NCBI GenBank assembly: GCA_902779675.1
Contig: CACZCK010000002.1
Location: forward strand, 62,001-126,000
DNA length: 64,000 nt
From: an uncultured Coriobacteriaceae bacterium
Lineage (GTDB): Bacteria; Actinomycetota; Coriobacteriia; Coriobacteriales; Atopobiaceae
Direction: 5' to 3'
This document shows, piece by piece, positions 1 through 8,446 of the stretch. The notes under the pieces were generated by a model, which saw nothing but the letters and a program-made list of their open reading frames with translations, did no database searches and was not told where the DNA came from. Each line of letters opens with the position of its first letter. Position 1 is the stretch's first letter. A program made the position numbers and the translations under genes.

Positions 1-1226
1 ACCAGGTCATCATCGGGCCGTCCGTGCCCGAGGTGTACGACGAGCTGACCAAGCTCGGTGTCGGTGGCGGCGGCTCCATCGACGAGAACCTCGACGACGC
101 GCCCGCCAAGTTCGAGTGGACTCCCAAGAACGTGCTCGATGCCGTGCTCAACTACCTCTCCGGCTCGGTTGTTCCTCTGGTCCCTGTCCTGATGACCGCC
201 GGTCTCTTCAAGACCCTCGGCGCCGTCTTCGGCCCCACGTTCCTCAACCTGGTGCCCGCTGACAGCCCGCTCGTGTTCCTCTGCGACATGATGTACAACG
301 CCGGCTTCTACTTCATGCCCATCCTTGCCGGCTTCACGGCTTCTCAGAAGCTTGGTGCCAACCCGTACCTCGGTGCGATGCTCGGCGCAGCCCTGCTTGA
401 GCCGAGCTTTGCGGCCTTCGTGGGTGGCGAGACCGGCCTCTCGTTCTTCGGCGCCCAGGTCCCGATGCCGCTCTTTGGCTATGGCCAGACGCTCATCCCC
501 ATCCTGCTGTGCATCCCCGTGTTCGCCTTCCTTGAGAAGAGGATCAACGGTGTCATGCCCAACGCCGTACGTACCGTCTTTGGTCCCTTCCTCACCGTCC
601 TCCTCATGATCCCGCTGGAGCTCTACATCCTGGCTCCTCTGGGCAGCATGCTCGGCAACGGTGTGGCAAGCCTCTTCGAGATCATCGGCAACTCCCCGCT
701 CGGCTTCCTCGCCATCGCAATCTTTGCTGCTACCTATCCCATGCTCGTCCTCACCGGTATGCACATCGGCATCATGGGCATCGCCATCGCCAACTTCGGC
801 AACGTCGGCTACGACACCATGTTCCTCATGGCTTCCACGGTTCAGGCCTTCACGGCCTCCGGTGTTGGTCTCGCTGTCGCCCTCAAGATGAAGGACCCCG
901 AGAACAAGAGCCTGTGCTGGGGCTACTTCCTGACCCAGTTCCTCGGTGGCGTGGGTGAGCCCCTGCTCTACGGCGTGTTCCTGCGCTACAAGCGTCCCTG
1001 GGTCGGCACCCTCTGCGGTGGCGCTGCTGCCGGCCTCTACGCCGCCTTCACCCACCTGACCCTCTACACCATGGCTTCCGGCATCTTCTCGCCTCTCGCC
1101 TTTGCCGGCGGTGACCAGGCCAACTTCATCAACGGCTGCATCGCCATGGCCATCGGCTTCGTCGTCGCCTTCGTGACCACCTGGCTCTTCGGCCTCACCA
1201 AGGAGCAGGCTGAGGGCAAGGAGTAA
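1..1226 (+). CDS. PTS permease, beta-glucoside-type EIIBC (5' end missing)
   Basis: This is the C-terminal part of a PTS membrane permease that imports and phosphorylates a sugar. The reading frame is open from base 3, and the first residues (QVIIGPSV) resemble the end of an EIIB domain, so the true start and the EIIB cysteine lie before the window. A GTG at 24 is probably internal. The rest is an EIIC domain of the glucose/beta-glucoside/sucrose superfamily with many hydrophobic segments and a GGVGEPLLYG motif typical of that superfamily. The protein stops after EIIC, so no EIIA domain is fused at the C-terminus. A strong hairpin follows the stop. The substrate cannot be told from the sequence; the downstream esterase and GH43 genes suggest a plant-derived sugar. 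Confidence 0.85.
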   Translation, partial: QVIIGPSVPEVYDELTKLGVGGGGSIDENLDDAPAKFEWTPKNVLDAVLNYLSGSVVPLVPVLMTAGLFKTLGAVFGPTFLNLVPADSPLVFLCDMMYNAGFYFMPILAGFTASQKLGANPYLGAMLGAALLEPSFAAFVGGETGLSFFGAQVPMPLFGYGQTLIPILLCIPVFAFLEKRINGVMPNAVRTVFGPFLTVLLMIPLELYILAPLGSMLGNGVASLFEIIGNSPLGFLAIAIFAATYPMLVLTGMHIGIMGIAIANFGNVGYDTMFLMASTVQAFTASGVGLAVALKMKDPENKSLCWGYFLTQFLGGVGEPLLYGVFLRYKRPWVGTLCGGAAAGLYAAFTHLTLYTMASGIFSPLAFAGGDQANFINGCIAMAIGFVVAFVTTWLFGLTKEQAEGKE

Positions 1227-1261
1227 GGACTCCTGGCAAGGTAAGACAGCCTTCCTTTCCC

Positions 1262-1290
1262 AGCGCCGCTCTCCCTAGGAGAGCGGCGCT
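1262..1290 (+). terminator. Hairpin terminator after the PTS gene
   Basis: There is a perfect 12-bp inverted repeat (arms 1262-1273 and 1279-1290) with a 5-nt loop, starting 36 bp after the permease stop. The T-tract is weak (tctatc), so termination is likely but not certain. Confidence 0.7.
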
Positions 1291-1308
1291 TCTATCAAAA
1301 AGACTCGA

Positions 1309-1335
1309 CCATTGGGGACGGTTCCTTTTGGTCGG
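1309..1335. repeat. Dispersed intergenic element, GGGGACGGTTCC type (copy 1)
   Basis: The core GGGGACGGTTCC recurs as its reverse complement just after the rhaD stop (21705-21730). A related GAGACAAA stretch lies nearby at about 1350-1358, and a third related copy is at 2314-2344. These look like a family of short non-coding elements between genes. Confidence 0.5.
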
Positions 1336-1395
1336 GTGCTCCGAGAACAGAGACAAAGGCGCAATCACACTTACTAGATGACGAGGAGGATTCAC

Positions 1396-2313
1396 ATGCG
1401 TTACGAAGAGGTCTGCCTGAGCGAAGACGGAAGAACTCGGCTCGACTGCTACCTTCTGGATCCTGAGGTCACGACGGGTGGCTACAAGACCCGTCCTGCG
1501 GTGCTGGTAACGCCGGGGGGAGCGTACCTCAGCCTGGCGCACCGCGAGGACGAGCCGGTTGCGGCACGGTTCCTGGGCTTGGGCTATGACGTCTTTGTCC
1601 TGCGGTACCACGTGTATGTGACAGCGCCACCTACAGATCCGAATGGCCTGCTGCAGGTTGACGACTCGTCGCACTATCCCGTGCAGATCGTGGATGCCAT
1701 GCGTGCCATGGCGTATGTGCGCGATCATGCCAGCGAGTGGGACGTCGATGCGAGCCGCGTATACGCGCTTGGGTTCTCTGCGGGGGCACATGTGGCGGGA
1801 TCGCTCGCGGAGCACTTCGACGATGCGGAGCTGCTTGCGTTGGCCGGCACGATGGCCGAGGCCGCGCGTCCTTCCGGCCTCGTGCTCTGCTACCCCATGG
1901 TTTCGGCTGAGAAGCTCTGCCGAGTGGAGCCTGGTGCCACGCCCGAGCAGGCACGGGGGGCGAGGTTGGTAACCAAGGCAGTCTTTGGCAAGAACGATCC
2001 CTCCGGCGAGGACTATGCGCGCGTTGACCTGCGTCGTCACGTGCGACCCGACATGCCGCGCACCTTCATATGGCAGACCAGCGAGGATGAGGTCGTGGCG
2101 TCGTATGAGACGACCGAGTTGGTGGCGCTGCTCCAGCGCGCGGGCGTGCCCGTGGAGTATCACCTCTATGAACGGGGGATTCATGGCCTGGCGTTGGCGG
2201 ACCGCAGCACGGCCAGCCGCGAGGATCTCGTGAACGATGAGGCCGCTACATGGGTTGGCCTGTGTGCGAGCTGGCTCGCCCTTGACGATGGGGGAGAGCT
2301 GAGCCACCGCTAG
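1396..2313 (+). CDS. Alpha/beta hydrolase, acetylesterase-like
   Basis: This is a cytoplasmic alpha/beta-hydrolase of about 305 residues resembling carbohydrate acetylesterases of the BD-FAE/Aes type, which remove acetyl or similar acyl groups from sugars. It shows an oxyanion motif (TPGGAY), the nucleophile elbow GFSAG, and late Asp (SEDEV) and His (GIHGL) residues that would complete the triad. There is no signal peptide. I chose ATG 1396 because an AGGAGG box sits at about 1384-1389; an in-frame ATG at 1378 has no such box. It precedes a GH43 gene, so it probably deacetylates xylan- or arabinan-derived oligosaccharides taken into the cell. That substrate is an inference. Confidence 0.75.
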   Translation: MRYEEVCLSEDGRTRLDCYLLDPEVTTGGYKTRPAVLVTPGGAYLSLAHREDEPVAARFLGLGYDVFVLRYHVYVTAPPTDPNGLLQVDDSSHYPVQIVDAMRAMAYVRDHASEWDVDASRVYALGFSAGAHVAGSLAEHFDDAELLALAGTMAEAARPSGLVLCYPMVSAEKLCRVEPGATPEQARGARLVTKAVFGKNDPSGEDYARVDLRRHVRPDMPRTFIWQTSEDEVVASYETTELVALLQRAGVPVEYHLYERGIHGLALADRSTASREDLVNDEAATWVGLCASWLALDDGGELSHR

Positions 2314-2344
2314 GTGAGACAAAGGGACAGGTCATTTGTCTCCC
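2314..2344. repeat. Palindromic GAGACAAA/TTTGTCTC element (copy 2)
   Basis: It starts directly after the esterase stop codon. GAGACAAA (2316-2323) and TTTGTCTC (2335-2342) form a perfect 8-bp inverted repeat around GGGACAGGTCA. It resembles the elements at 1309 and 21705 and could fold into a hairpin in the transcript. Confidence 0.5.
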
Positions 2345-2421
2345 TCCCCACCTGATACTGAGAGCCGCTAACAGCCTTTAGAATTGTGACAAACTCGTTC
2401 CGCGCCTCCCCAGGAGAACCA

Positions 2422-3885
2422 ATGAAACGCCCTGCCTACAACCCCTACCTGCCCAGCTGGGAGTACGTTCCTGATGGAGAGCCACATGTCTTCGATGGTC
2501 GCGTGTACGTGTACGGCTCGCATGATGCAGCTGCTGGCGGGAGCTATTGCCCGGGCGACTACGTATGCTGGTCGGCACCTGAGACCGACCTTGCAGACTG
2601 GCGCTTTGAAGGGGTGATCTTCCGCAAGACTGATGACCCCTCGAACCCTGCCGGTGATGCGCCGCTCTTCGCACCGGATGTCGTGCAGGGCCCCGACGGG
2701 CGGTTCTACCTGTACTACGCAATCGCGTCCATGCTCGTGGGCAGGCCGTGTCACATCGGCGTAGCCGTGTGCGACGAGCCTGCGGGGCACTATCACTTCC
2801 TTGGCGACGTGACACTTCCTGGCGGAACGCCGCTCGACTCGGACAGTGGATACGGCATGGTGTTTGATCCTGCCGCCTACGTCGAAGGCGATGCGGTTTG
2901 GTTGTACTGGGGCTTCGGCATGCCCAAGGCAAGCCCTCGCATGCCTGCCGCGGTGACTGAGGGTAGCTGGGTGGTGCGCCTTTCGTCCGACATGGTCACG
3001 ATGGCGGAGGCGCCCCATCGCTTGGCTCCGGCCAAACTGCAGGCGGATGGCACGAGCTTCGAGGAGCATCCCTTCTTTGAGGCGTCGAGCTTCCGGCGCA
3101 TCAAGAGCCGTTACTACTTTATCTACTCGAGCCTGCAAGGCCATGAGTTGTGCTGGGCGCATGCGGAAACGCCCGAGGGGCCGCTCACATACGGTGGCGT
3201 GCTGCACTCCAACGGCGATGTGGGGATGCCTGGCAAGCCCACTGAGGCGGAAGCCACATACTATATGGGCAACAACCACGGGTCGCTTGTGGAGCTGTCG
3301 GACGGACGGGTCTTCGTGTTTGGCCACCGTCACACCCATGGCCACCAGAACTCGCGGCAGGGCGTGGCGGAGCCCGTTGTCATTCATGAGGACGGCTCTA
3401 TCGAGCAAGCCGAGATGACCAGCTGCGGCCTCAACGGCGGACCACTTGCCGCCGTGCACGAGACGCCCGCCTATACCTGCTGTCACCTGCGCAGTGTCGA
3501 AGGCGTGCTGCACTATAGCGGCTCGGTGAAGATCGATGAGGCCCATCCCTTCGTGAGCCAGGATGCCGATGCGGGGGCGGCCACCTCGGCCTATGCCTAC
3601 ATCCACAACCTTCGCGATGGAGCAGAGGCGGGCTGGAAGTACCTGGAATTTGATGGTTCGGAGCGCACTGTGCGGCTCGAAGTGCGTGGTACGTTTACGG
3701 GCTCGGTCAGCGTGCGAATCGATGCGCCTGATGGTCCCGAGGTTGCTCGAGTGCTCGTGAGTCCATCGGAAGGCTGGAGGTGGGCCGAAGCTCGCATCTC
3801 CTCACCTGTCGCGGGCGTACACGCCGTCTATCTCGTTGCCTGTGGATCGGCGTCCCTTGATCTGCGCGCTCTAAGCTTCGCCTGA
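2422..3885 (+). CDS. Glycoside hydrolase family 43 (xylosidase/arabinofuranosidase-like)
   Basis: The product is a 487-residue GH43 enzyme expected to remove xylose or arabinose from oligosaccharides. The N-terminal two thirds read as the five-bladed propeller: an early catalytic Asp (VPDGEPHVF), the middle Asp (FAPDVVQGPDG) and a later Glu (FFEASSF). The last ~120 residues (YLEF... VSVRIDAP) resemble a beta-sandwich accessory domain of the CBM6 kind. No signal peptide is seen, so it should act inside the cell. ATG 2422 is preferred because AGGAG lies at 2412-2416; an upstream in-frame GTG at 2386 lacks a ribosome site. It lies downstream of the esterase on the same strand. The exact sugar cannot be read from sequence alone. 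Confidence 0.8.
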   Translation: MKRPAYNPYLPSWEYVPDGEPHVFDGRVYVYGSHDAAAGGSYCPGDYVCWSAPETDLADWRFEGVIFRKTDDPSNPAGDAPLFAPDVVQGPDGRFYLYYAIASMLVGRPCHIGVAVCDEPAGHYHFLGDVTLPGGTPLDSDSGYGMVFDPAAYVEGDAVWLYWGFGMPKASPRMPAAVTEGSWVVRLSSDMVTMAEAPHRLAPAKLQADGTSFEEHPFFEASSFRRIKSRYYFIYSSLQGHELCWAHAETPEGPLTYGGVLHSNGDVGMPGKPTEAEATYYMGNNHGSLVELSDGRVFVFGHRHTHGHQNSRQGVAEPVVIHEDGSIEQAEMTSCGLNGGPLAAVHETPAYTCCHLRSVEGVLHYSGSVKIDEAHPFVSQDADAGAATSAYAYIHNLRDGAEAGWKYLEFDGSERTVRLEVRGTFTGSVSVRIDAPDGPEVARVLVSPSEGWRWAEARISSPVAGVHAVYLVACGSASLDLRALSFA

Positions 3886-3918
3886 CGGAATTCTTGAACT
3901 GCCCGTGTGAACCAATGT

Positions 3919-3968
3919 GCAGGGCATTCGACCCGTTCGCGCTCTCGCGTTCGAGTCGAATGCCCTGC
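3919..3968. terminator. Bidirectional terminator between convergent genes
   Basis: A perfect 14-bp inverted repeat (3919-3932 and 3955-3968) with a 22-nt loop lies between the GH43 stop on the plus strand and the acetylesterase stop on the minus strand. It is well placed to end transcription from both sides. Confidence 0.7.
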
Positions 3969-3985
3969 TTATGTCGTAGGCCAGC

Positions 3986-5578
3986 TCAGCAGCTCATCGC
4001 AAACGGCAGGGCAGGAATCTCAGCGCCGTTGTAGAGGTTGGTGCGGAACCAGTTGCTCCAGGCGAAGCGCACCTCGAGCGGGCCAGACGGGTTCCCATCA
4101 AGCATGATGACCAGGGTGTCGCCCCTCGCAGCGGCCCGGAAGGGCAGGGGTGAGCCGTCGCAGAGGACCTCGAGCGCGTTGCACTCGGCACCCTCTAGCA
4201 GCATGCCACCGGCGGCGTTCTCAAAGTGCAGGATGACGAACGAACCCTTGCGCTCAGCGCTTGTGCAGCGCGGCGCATCCGCAGGCACGGGCATCCCTAA
4301 CAGGTGGTTCATCACCAAAAGGGCCAGGCGCTCGCCGATGGGCTTCTTCTCCTTGGGGTGAATGTCGTGCTTGTCGCCCATGTCGCTGGCCGAGCAGAGC
4401 CACACGTGCTCGTCGGTGTCGGCAACCTTCTGCTGGCAGGCGCGGATGGTCACGTAGTCATTCGGACCGAGCCCCATCCACTCACCAAAGCCTGGGATCT
4501 GAACAACGAGGAAGGGCAGGTCGGGACGCTTCCACGCCTCGCGCCAGTCGGCAATGACGGTGCGTAGCGCCTCCTCGTGGCGCCACTGGGTACCGTCGAT
4601 CTCGTCGTCGCTCTCGCCCTGATACCACAGCACGCCGCGCGCGGCAAAGCCGGCGATGGGCTGCACCATATAGGTGAAGAGAGCACCCGGGGCCTCCTTG
4701 GTGGGGGTCATCATGCCGGGGTGGATGTGCAGGTCGGTGCTGCTGGCCTGCAGACCGCCGATCTCGAGCCCGCCCACGTCGGCCGGCCCCGGCCCCTTCG
4801 CCGCCTCGGCCGCGAAGAATGCCCCGGCCTCGTCCATGGTCGGCGTCCTCGGCAGGAAGAACTCGTTCCATGCGGGCCAGGTGGCGTAGCCCTTGTCGTT
4901 CTTGGCGGCATTGACGCGCCCATTTGCCAGCAGCTCCTCGTACGGCAGTCCCTGGAGCTTTGCGTCAAAGGCCGCCGCGAGCTCGGGCTGCACGGTACGC
5001 GCGTGCTCGGGCGTCATCCATGCGGCAGACGTGGTGCCGCCGTAGTTACAGCCCACGATGCCCACGGGCATGTCGAGCACCATCTCGAGGCCGCGCGCGC
5101 AGTAGTAGCCCACCGCCGAGAAGTAGTCGAGGTCCTCGGGCGTAGCCTTGCGCCAGATGCCCACCTTGGAGTAGTCGAAGTCTTCCGTCTGGCCAGGATA
5201 GGAGCACTTGGGCTGGTCATAGAAGCGGATGCGCGGGTTGTCGCAGGTGGGACGGTAGTCCTCGACCTCCTTGTCGTAGCGCATCCAGAACTCCATGTTG
5301 GACTGGCCGCCCGCGATGAAGACCTCGCCCACGGCCACGTCAGCAAGGGTGATGCGCTCATCACCTCCGACCACCTCAAGCGTCTCGCTGTCGGAGGCGG
5401 TGAGCGGCGCGAGCGTACAAGCCCAGTCGCCAGCCTCGTCAGTCGTAGCCGCGGCGCTCTGCCCCTGAATGCGCACTTCAACGCATACGTCAGGATCGGC
5501 CGTCCCCCACACCGTCACGGGCAGCTCGCGCTGCAGGACCATACCGCTGGCAAAGATGGGGGCGAGTGAGAGTGTCAT
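3986..5578 (-). CDS. Sialate O-acetylesterase-like SGNH hydrolase
   Basis: This 530-residue protein resembles the sialate 9-O-acetylesterase family, SGNH hydrolases that remove acetyl esters from sialic acids or plant sugars. The nucleophile block GGQSNMEF, the WYQGESD block and the HDIHPKEK block carrying the catalytic Asp and His are all present. The N-terminus (LAPIFASGMVLQRE) is typical of the family, and that fixes the start at ATG 5578 with AAGGG upstream on the minus strand. No signal peptide is seen. It sits among glycosidases, so a xylan or pectin acetyl substrate is as plausible as sialate. Confidence 0.82.
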   Translation of the reverse strand: MTLSLAPIFASGMVLQRELPVTVWGTADPDVCVEVRIQGQSAAATTDEAGDWACTLAPLTASDSETLEVVGGDERITLADVAVGEVFIAGGQSNMEFWMRYDKEVEDYRPTCDNPRIRFYDQPKCSYPGQTEDFDYSKVGIWRKATPEDLDYFSAVGYYCARGLEMVLDMPVGIVGCNYGGTTSAAWMTPEHARTVQPELAAAFDAKLQGLPYEELLANGRVNAAKNDKGYATWPAWNEFFLPRTPTMDEAGAFFAAEAAKGPGPADVGGLEIGGLQASSTDLHIHPGMMTPTKEAPGALFTYMVQPIAGFAARGVLWYQGESDDEIDGTQWRHEEALRTVIADWREAWKRPDLPFLVVQIPGFGEWMGLGPNDYVTIRACQQKVADTDEHVWLCSASDMGDKHDIHPKEKKPIGERLALLVMNHLLGMPVPADAPRCTSAERKGSFVILHFENAAGGMLLEGAECNALEVLCDGSPLPFRAAARGDTLVIMLDGNPSGPLEVRFAWSNWFRTNLYNGAEIPALPFAMSC

Positions 5579-5654
5579 GGGGGGTCCCTTCCAACGTTTC
5601 TCGATTATCCAAATCATGATACTCGACCGTGAGATGAGGTGCCGTCCTGTGTTA

Positions 5655-5699
5655 TCCCATTGTGATAGGATACTGTCTAGAAGTCCTATTGTGATGGGA
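5655..5699 (+). promoter_or_regulatory. Twin dyad operators before the DUF3990/XRE pair
   Basis: Two 16-bp imperfect palindromes of the form TCCYAT-TGTG-ATRGGA lie at 5655-5670 and 5684-5699, 29 bp apart, just upstream of ATG 5705. The second overlaps the ribosome-binding site. This is the layout expected for autoregulation by the HTH protein encoded downstream; binding itself is inferred. Confidence 0.55.
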
Positions 5700-5704
5700 G
5701 GTCC

Positions 5705-6403
5705 ATGGCAACAATCAGTCTCTATCACGGATCATCTCGCGTGATCGCCCATCCGAGTCTCTCGCTAGCACGTCCGCATAATGACTATGGCCGAGGCTTC
5801 TATACAACGCGCAAGCGCGACCTTGCAGGCGAGTGGGCTTGCCAACGTGGAAACGATGGCTTCGTTAATGAGTACACGCTTTGGAGGGATGGTCTTGTGG
5901 TGCTCGACCTGCTCGATGGTACTCATGGCACGCTCGAGTGGGTCGCTCTGCTCCTCAAGAACCGTCACTTTGACCTGCGACTTCCCACGGCGGCGCTGGC
6001 GCGCGAGCAACTTGTCAAACGATTCTGCCCAAACCTTTCGGGCGTTGATGTTGTGGTGGGGTATCGTGCGGACGATTCCTATTTCAGCTACATCCGCTCG
6101 TTTATCGAGAATGCCCTGCCGCTCTCGGCGCTCGAGGAGGCGCTTGTTCTGGGGGACCTTGGGGAGCAGACAGTGCTTGTCTCAGGGAAGGCCTTCAGCC
6201 AACTCGCCTTTGAGGGTTACGAGATCGCGCCTGCAGAGCGCTACTATCCTCGGTTCACCAGCCGCGACGAAAAGGCTCGGACTGGCTTCTATGAGCTGCT
6301 TGAACGTCAGCAACCATCACTGTCTGATTTGTTCGTCCTCGATATTCTACGAGAGGAAATGACCTCCGATGACCCACGCTTACAACCGCGTATATCTCGC
6401 TGA
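5705..6403 (+). CDS. DUF3990 protein, ADP-ribosyltransferase-like putative toxin
   Basis: The 232-residue product matches the DUF3990 family, small proteins thought to have an ADP-ribosyltransferase-like fold. The N-terminus has LYHGSS followed by DYGRGFYTT, the two usual signature blocks, and the C-terminal part has the LGEQTVLVSGKAF-GYE block. No enzymatic activity is proven for most members. ATG 5705 follows GGGAGG. The stop overlaps the next gene by 35 nt, so the two are almost certainly made together. The pair splits an otherwise glycan-related region, which suggests a mobile or defence-type insertion. A toxin role is inference from the paired arrangement with an HTH gene. Confidence 0.7.
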   Translation: MATISLYHGSSRVIAHPSLSLARPHNDYGRGFYTTRKRDLAGEWACQRGNDGFVNEYTLWRDGLVVLDLLDGTHGTLEWVALLLKNRHFDLRLPTAALAREQLVKRFCPNLSGVDVVVGYRADDSYFSYIRSFIENALPLSALEEALVLGDLGEQTVLVSGKAFSQLAFEGYEIAPAERYYPRFTSRDEKARTGFYELLERQQPSLSDLFVLDILREEMTSDDPRLQPRISR

Positions 6404-7049
6404 TGCCGAGGTCTGCCTTGCCAACGCCTTCGACTATGCAGTCTATGACTGCGCTGTGTCTGGGAGCATGTTTGCTCATGCCTTCGTCCAGTCGGGGCTT
6501 GCGCAACAGTTCGAGCGAGGCAACCCTCGTGTCGTGGCGGGCATGTCGGGGCTCGATGTGGCTTGTGAGGCGCTTGGGTACTGTGGTCTGCTTGACGAGG
6601 AGTCCAATCCCACCTATGGGCGGGGCTTGTCGCCAGAATACTGGGCCGGCCAGATGCTTGCGCGCTACCAGTGGGAACGAAGGTGTCGCTTTGTCGATGT
6701 GTTTTCGCATGTACCATTCGACCGCATTGCGGGTCTCTATTACCCTCTGCACGAGGCGGATTCCGATCTCTTTATGGAGCAGCTCGACCGGCTTCTGATG
6801 GAATCCAAGCTGCCAAAGACCAACCTTGCGCGTCTCCGTGCGTTGCATGGTCTCTCACAGAGCGAGCTTGCACGCGTCTCAGGCGTGGGTCTTAAGTCAA
6901 TCCAAGCCTATGAACAGCGCGTAAACAGCATTAACAAGGCGAGTGGCCAGACGTTGAGACGGCTGGCCATGGCGCTCAACTGTCCTATCGAAAGCTTGCT
7001 GGAGTTCGAGCCTGAAGTGGCTGTGGAGTATCTTCCACGAGAGCTATGA
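6369..7049 (+). CDS. XRE-family HTH protein paired with DUF3990 (putative antitoxin)
   Basis: The 226-residue protein ends in a Cro/CI-type helix-turn-helix (about residues 151-211: NLARLRALHGLSQSELARVS ... YEQR). The middle part (LSPEYWAGQMLARYQW ... YYPLHEAD) belongs to a family region usually found attached to this HTH beside DUF3990/DUF3791 genes. The N-terminal ~75 residues may correspond to the DUF3791-like part. It starts inside the DUF3990 gene, implying translational coupling, and its end overlaps the convergent GH1 gene by 6 nt. It probably neutralises or regulates its partner and represses the promoter through the twin dyads at 5655-5699. Confidence 0.68.
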   Translation: MTHAYNRVYLADAEVCLANAFDYAVYDCAVSGSMFAHAFVQSGLAQQFERGNPRVVAGMSGLDVACEALGYCGLLDEESNPTYGRGLSPEYWAGQMLARYQWERRCRFVDVFSHVPFDRIAGLYYPLHEADSDLFMEQLDRLLMESKLPKTNLARLRALHGLSQSELARVSGVGLKSIQAYEQRVNSINKASGQTLRRLAMALNCPIESLLEFEPEVAVEYLPREL

Positions 7050-8405
7050 ATCCTGCGCTTTGGCAATGATCTGCTGATACGCGTAGAAGCTGTCCTTGGG
7101 CACGCGGCGGCACTCCTTCTCGTCGAAGTCCGTACGGTCGACGAACACCAGGCCATAGCGCTTGTTGAACCCGTCCGAGCTGGACAGCAGGTCCACGAAG
7201 CTCCAGTGCTGGTAGCCGACGAGGTCGATGCCGTCCTCCAACGCCAGTGCCATCTCGCGCACGTGATCGCGCAGGTAGTCGACGCGCTTGGGGTCGTGCA
7301 CGCAGCCGTCCTCGGCGATCTCCTCGCGCTCGCTCCAGCCGTTCTCGCAGATCATGATGGGCTTACGGAAGCGTGCCCAGCACTCGTGGAGCGCGATGTG
7401 CAGGCCGCTGGGGTCATAGCTCCAGCCCCACTCGGTGTACTCGAGGTAGGGGTTGCGAGTGCCCATGGCCGTCCCCATGTTGAGGACGCTCCCTGACCCT
7501 GCAACGCTCACCACGTTGGTCTGATACCAGTTCACACCCAAGAAGTCACAGCTACCGGCCTTGAGGATGGTGTCGTCACCAGGCTCACGCGCAGGCATTG
7601 TCCCAGCCGCCTCCCACTTGTTGAGTAGCCACTTTGGGAAGGTGCCGTAGACGTAGGTCTCCATAGGAGCGTAGGCAACCTCCTCCTCGATGTCGTAGGC
7701 GGCTCGCACGTCCTCCGGAGCGCAGGTCATGGGATAGAGCGTAGGGTACGACACGTCTGGACCGATCTTGGCGGCAGGACACATTTCGTGGCACGCGGCA
7801 ACGGCACGCGCGTTGGCAAGGTACATGTGATAGTTTGCCTGCACCGACTTGCGTGCAAGGTCCGGGTCATCATCCTTGAGACCCAGCATCGAGGTGGCAA
7901 AGCACATCACGCTCTGTTCGTTGATGGTGATCCACCAACGTACGAGGTGCCCAAAGCGCTCGAAGCACACGCGACAGTAGCGCTCGAAGGCGTCCACGGC
8001 ACGGCGGTCCACGAATCCTTCGTAGCGCTCCACCAGCGCCCACGGGATGTCGAAATGCAACAGCGTGACGACGGGCTCTATCTGCGCTTCGTTCAGCAAC
8101 TGGAGAAGTCGCAGGTAGTAGGCAACGCCTTCCTCGTTCACAGCTCCGTCACCGTCAGGGATGACGCGGCTCCAGCAGATGGAGAATCGGTACGACGTGA
8201 GCCCCAACTCACGCATGAGGGCTACATCCTCCTCAAGATGGTGGTAGCCGTCGGCGGCTACGCTTGCGTCGGCCTGGTTGGCCGCGCGAAGCCTGCAGCG
8301 CTCGTCTGCGGTGTTCCAGCCCTTGCCACCTTCGGTGGCTGCGCCTTCGTACTGGAACGCACTCGTTGCTGCGCCCCACAAAAAACCCTTGGGAAATGCC
8401 GACAT
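7044..8405 (-). CDS. GH1 6-phospho-beta-glucosidase-like enzyme
   Basis: This 453-residue GH1 enzyme should split beta-glucosides after import, probably the 6-phosphorylated forms made by the PTS. It shows the GH1 start (FPKGFLWGAATSAFQYEG), the acid/base glutamate in TINEQ and the nucleophile in ICENG. Near the C-terminus it has SSSDGFNKRYGLVFVD, where Ser, Lys and Tyr occupy the places that bind the 6-phosphate in phospho-glucosidases, unlike the W/E pattern of plain glucosidases. The TINEQ motif replaces the more common TxNEP, as seen in some phospho-enzymes. It lies downstream of the GH35-like gene on the same strand, separated by 41 bp, so the two are probably cotranscribed. Confidence 0.83.
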   Translation of the reverse strand: MSAFPKGFLWGAATSAFQYEGAATEGGKGWNTADERCRLRAANQADASVAADGYHHLEEDVALMRELGLTSYRFSICWSRVIPDGDGAVNEEGVAYYLRLLQLLNEAQIEPVVTLLHFDIPWALVERYEGFVDRRAVDAFERYCRVCFERFGHLVRWWITINEQSVMCFATSMLGLKDDDPDLARKSVQANYHMYLANARAVAACHEMCPAAKIGPDVSYPTLYPMTCAPEDVRAAYDIEEEVAYAPMETYVYGTFPKWLLNKWEAAGTMPAREPGDDTILKAGSCDFLGVNWYQTNVVSVAGSGSVLNMGTAMGTRNPYLEYTEWGWSYDPSGLHIALHECWARFRKPIMICENGWSEREEIAEDGCVHDPKRVDYLRDHVREMALALEDGIDLVGYQHWSFVDLLSSSDGFNKRYGLVFVDRTDFDEKECRRVPKDSFYAYQQIIAKAQDS

Positions 8406-8446
8406 GGCGGGTCTCCTTTCAATCGGTCCCTCGGCAACGTCTGACG

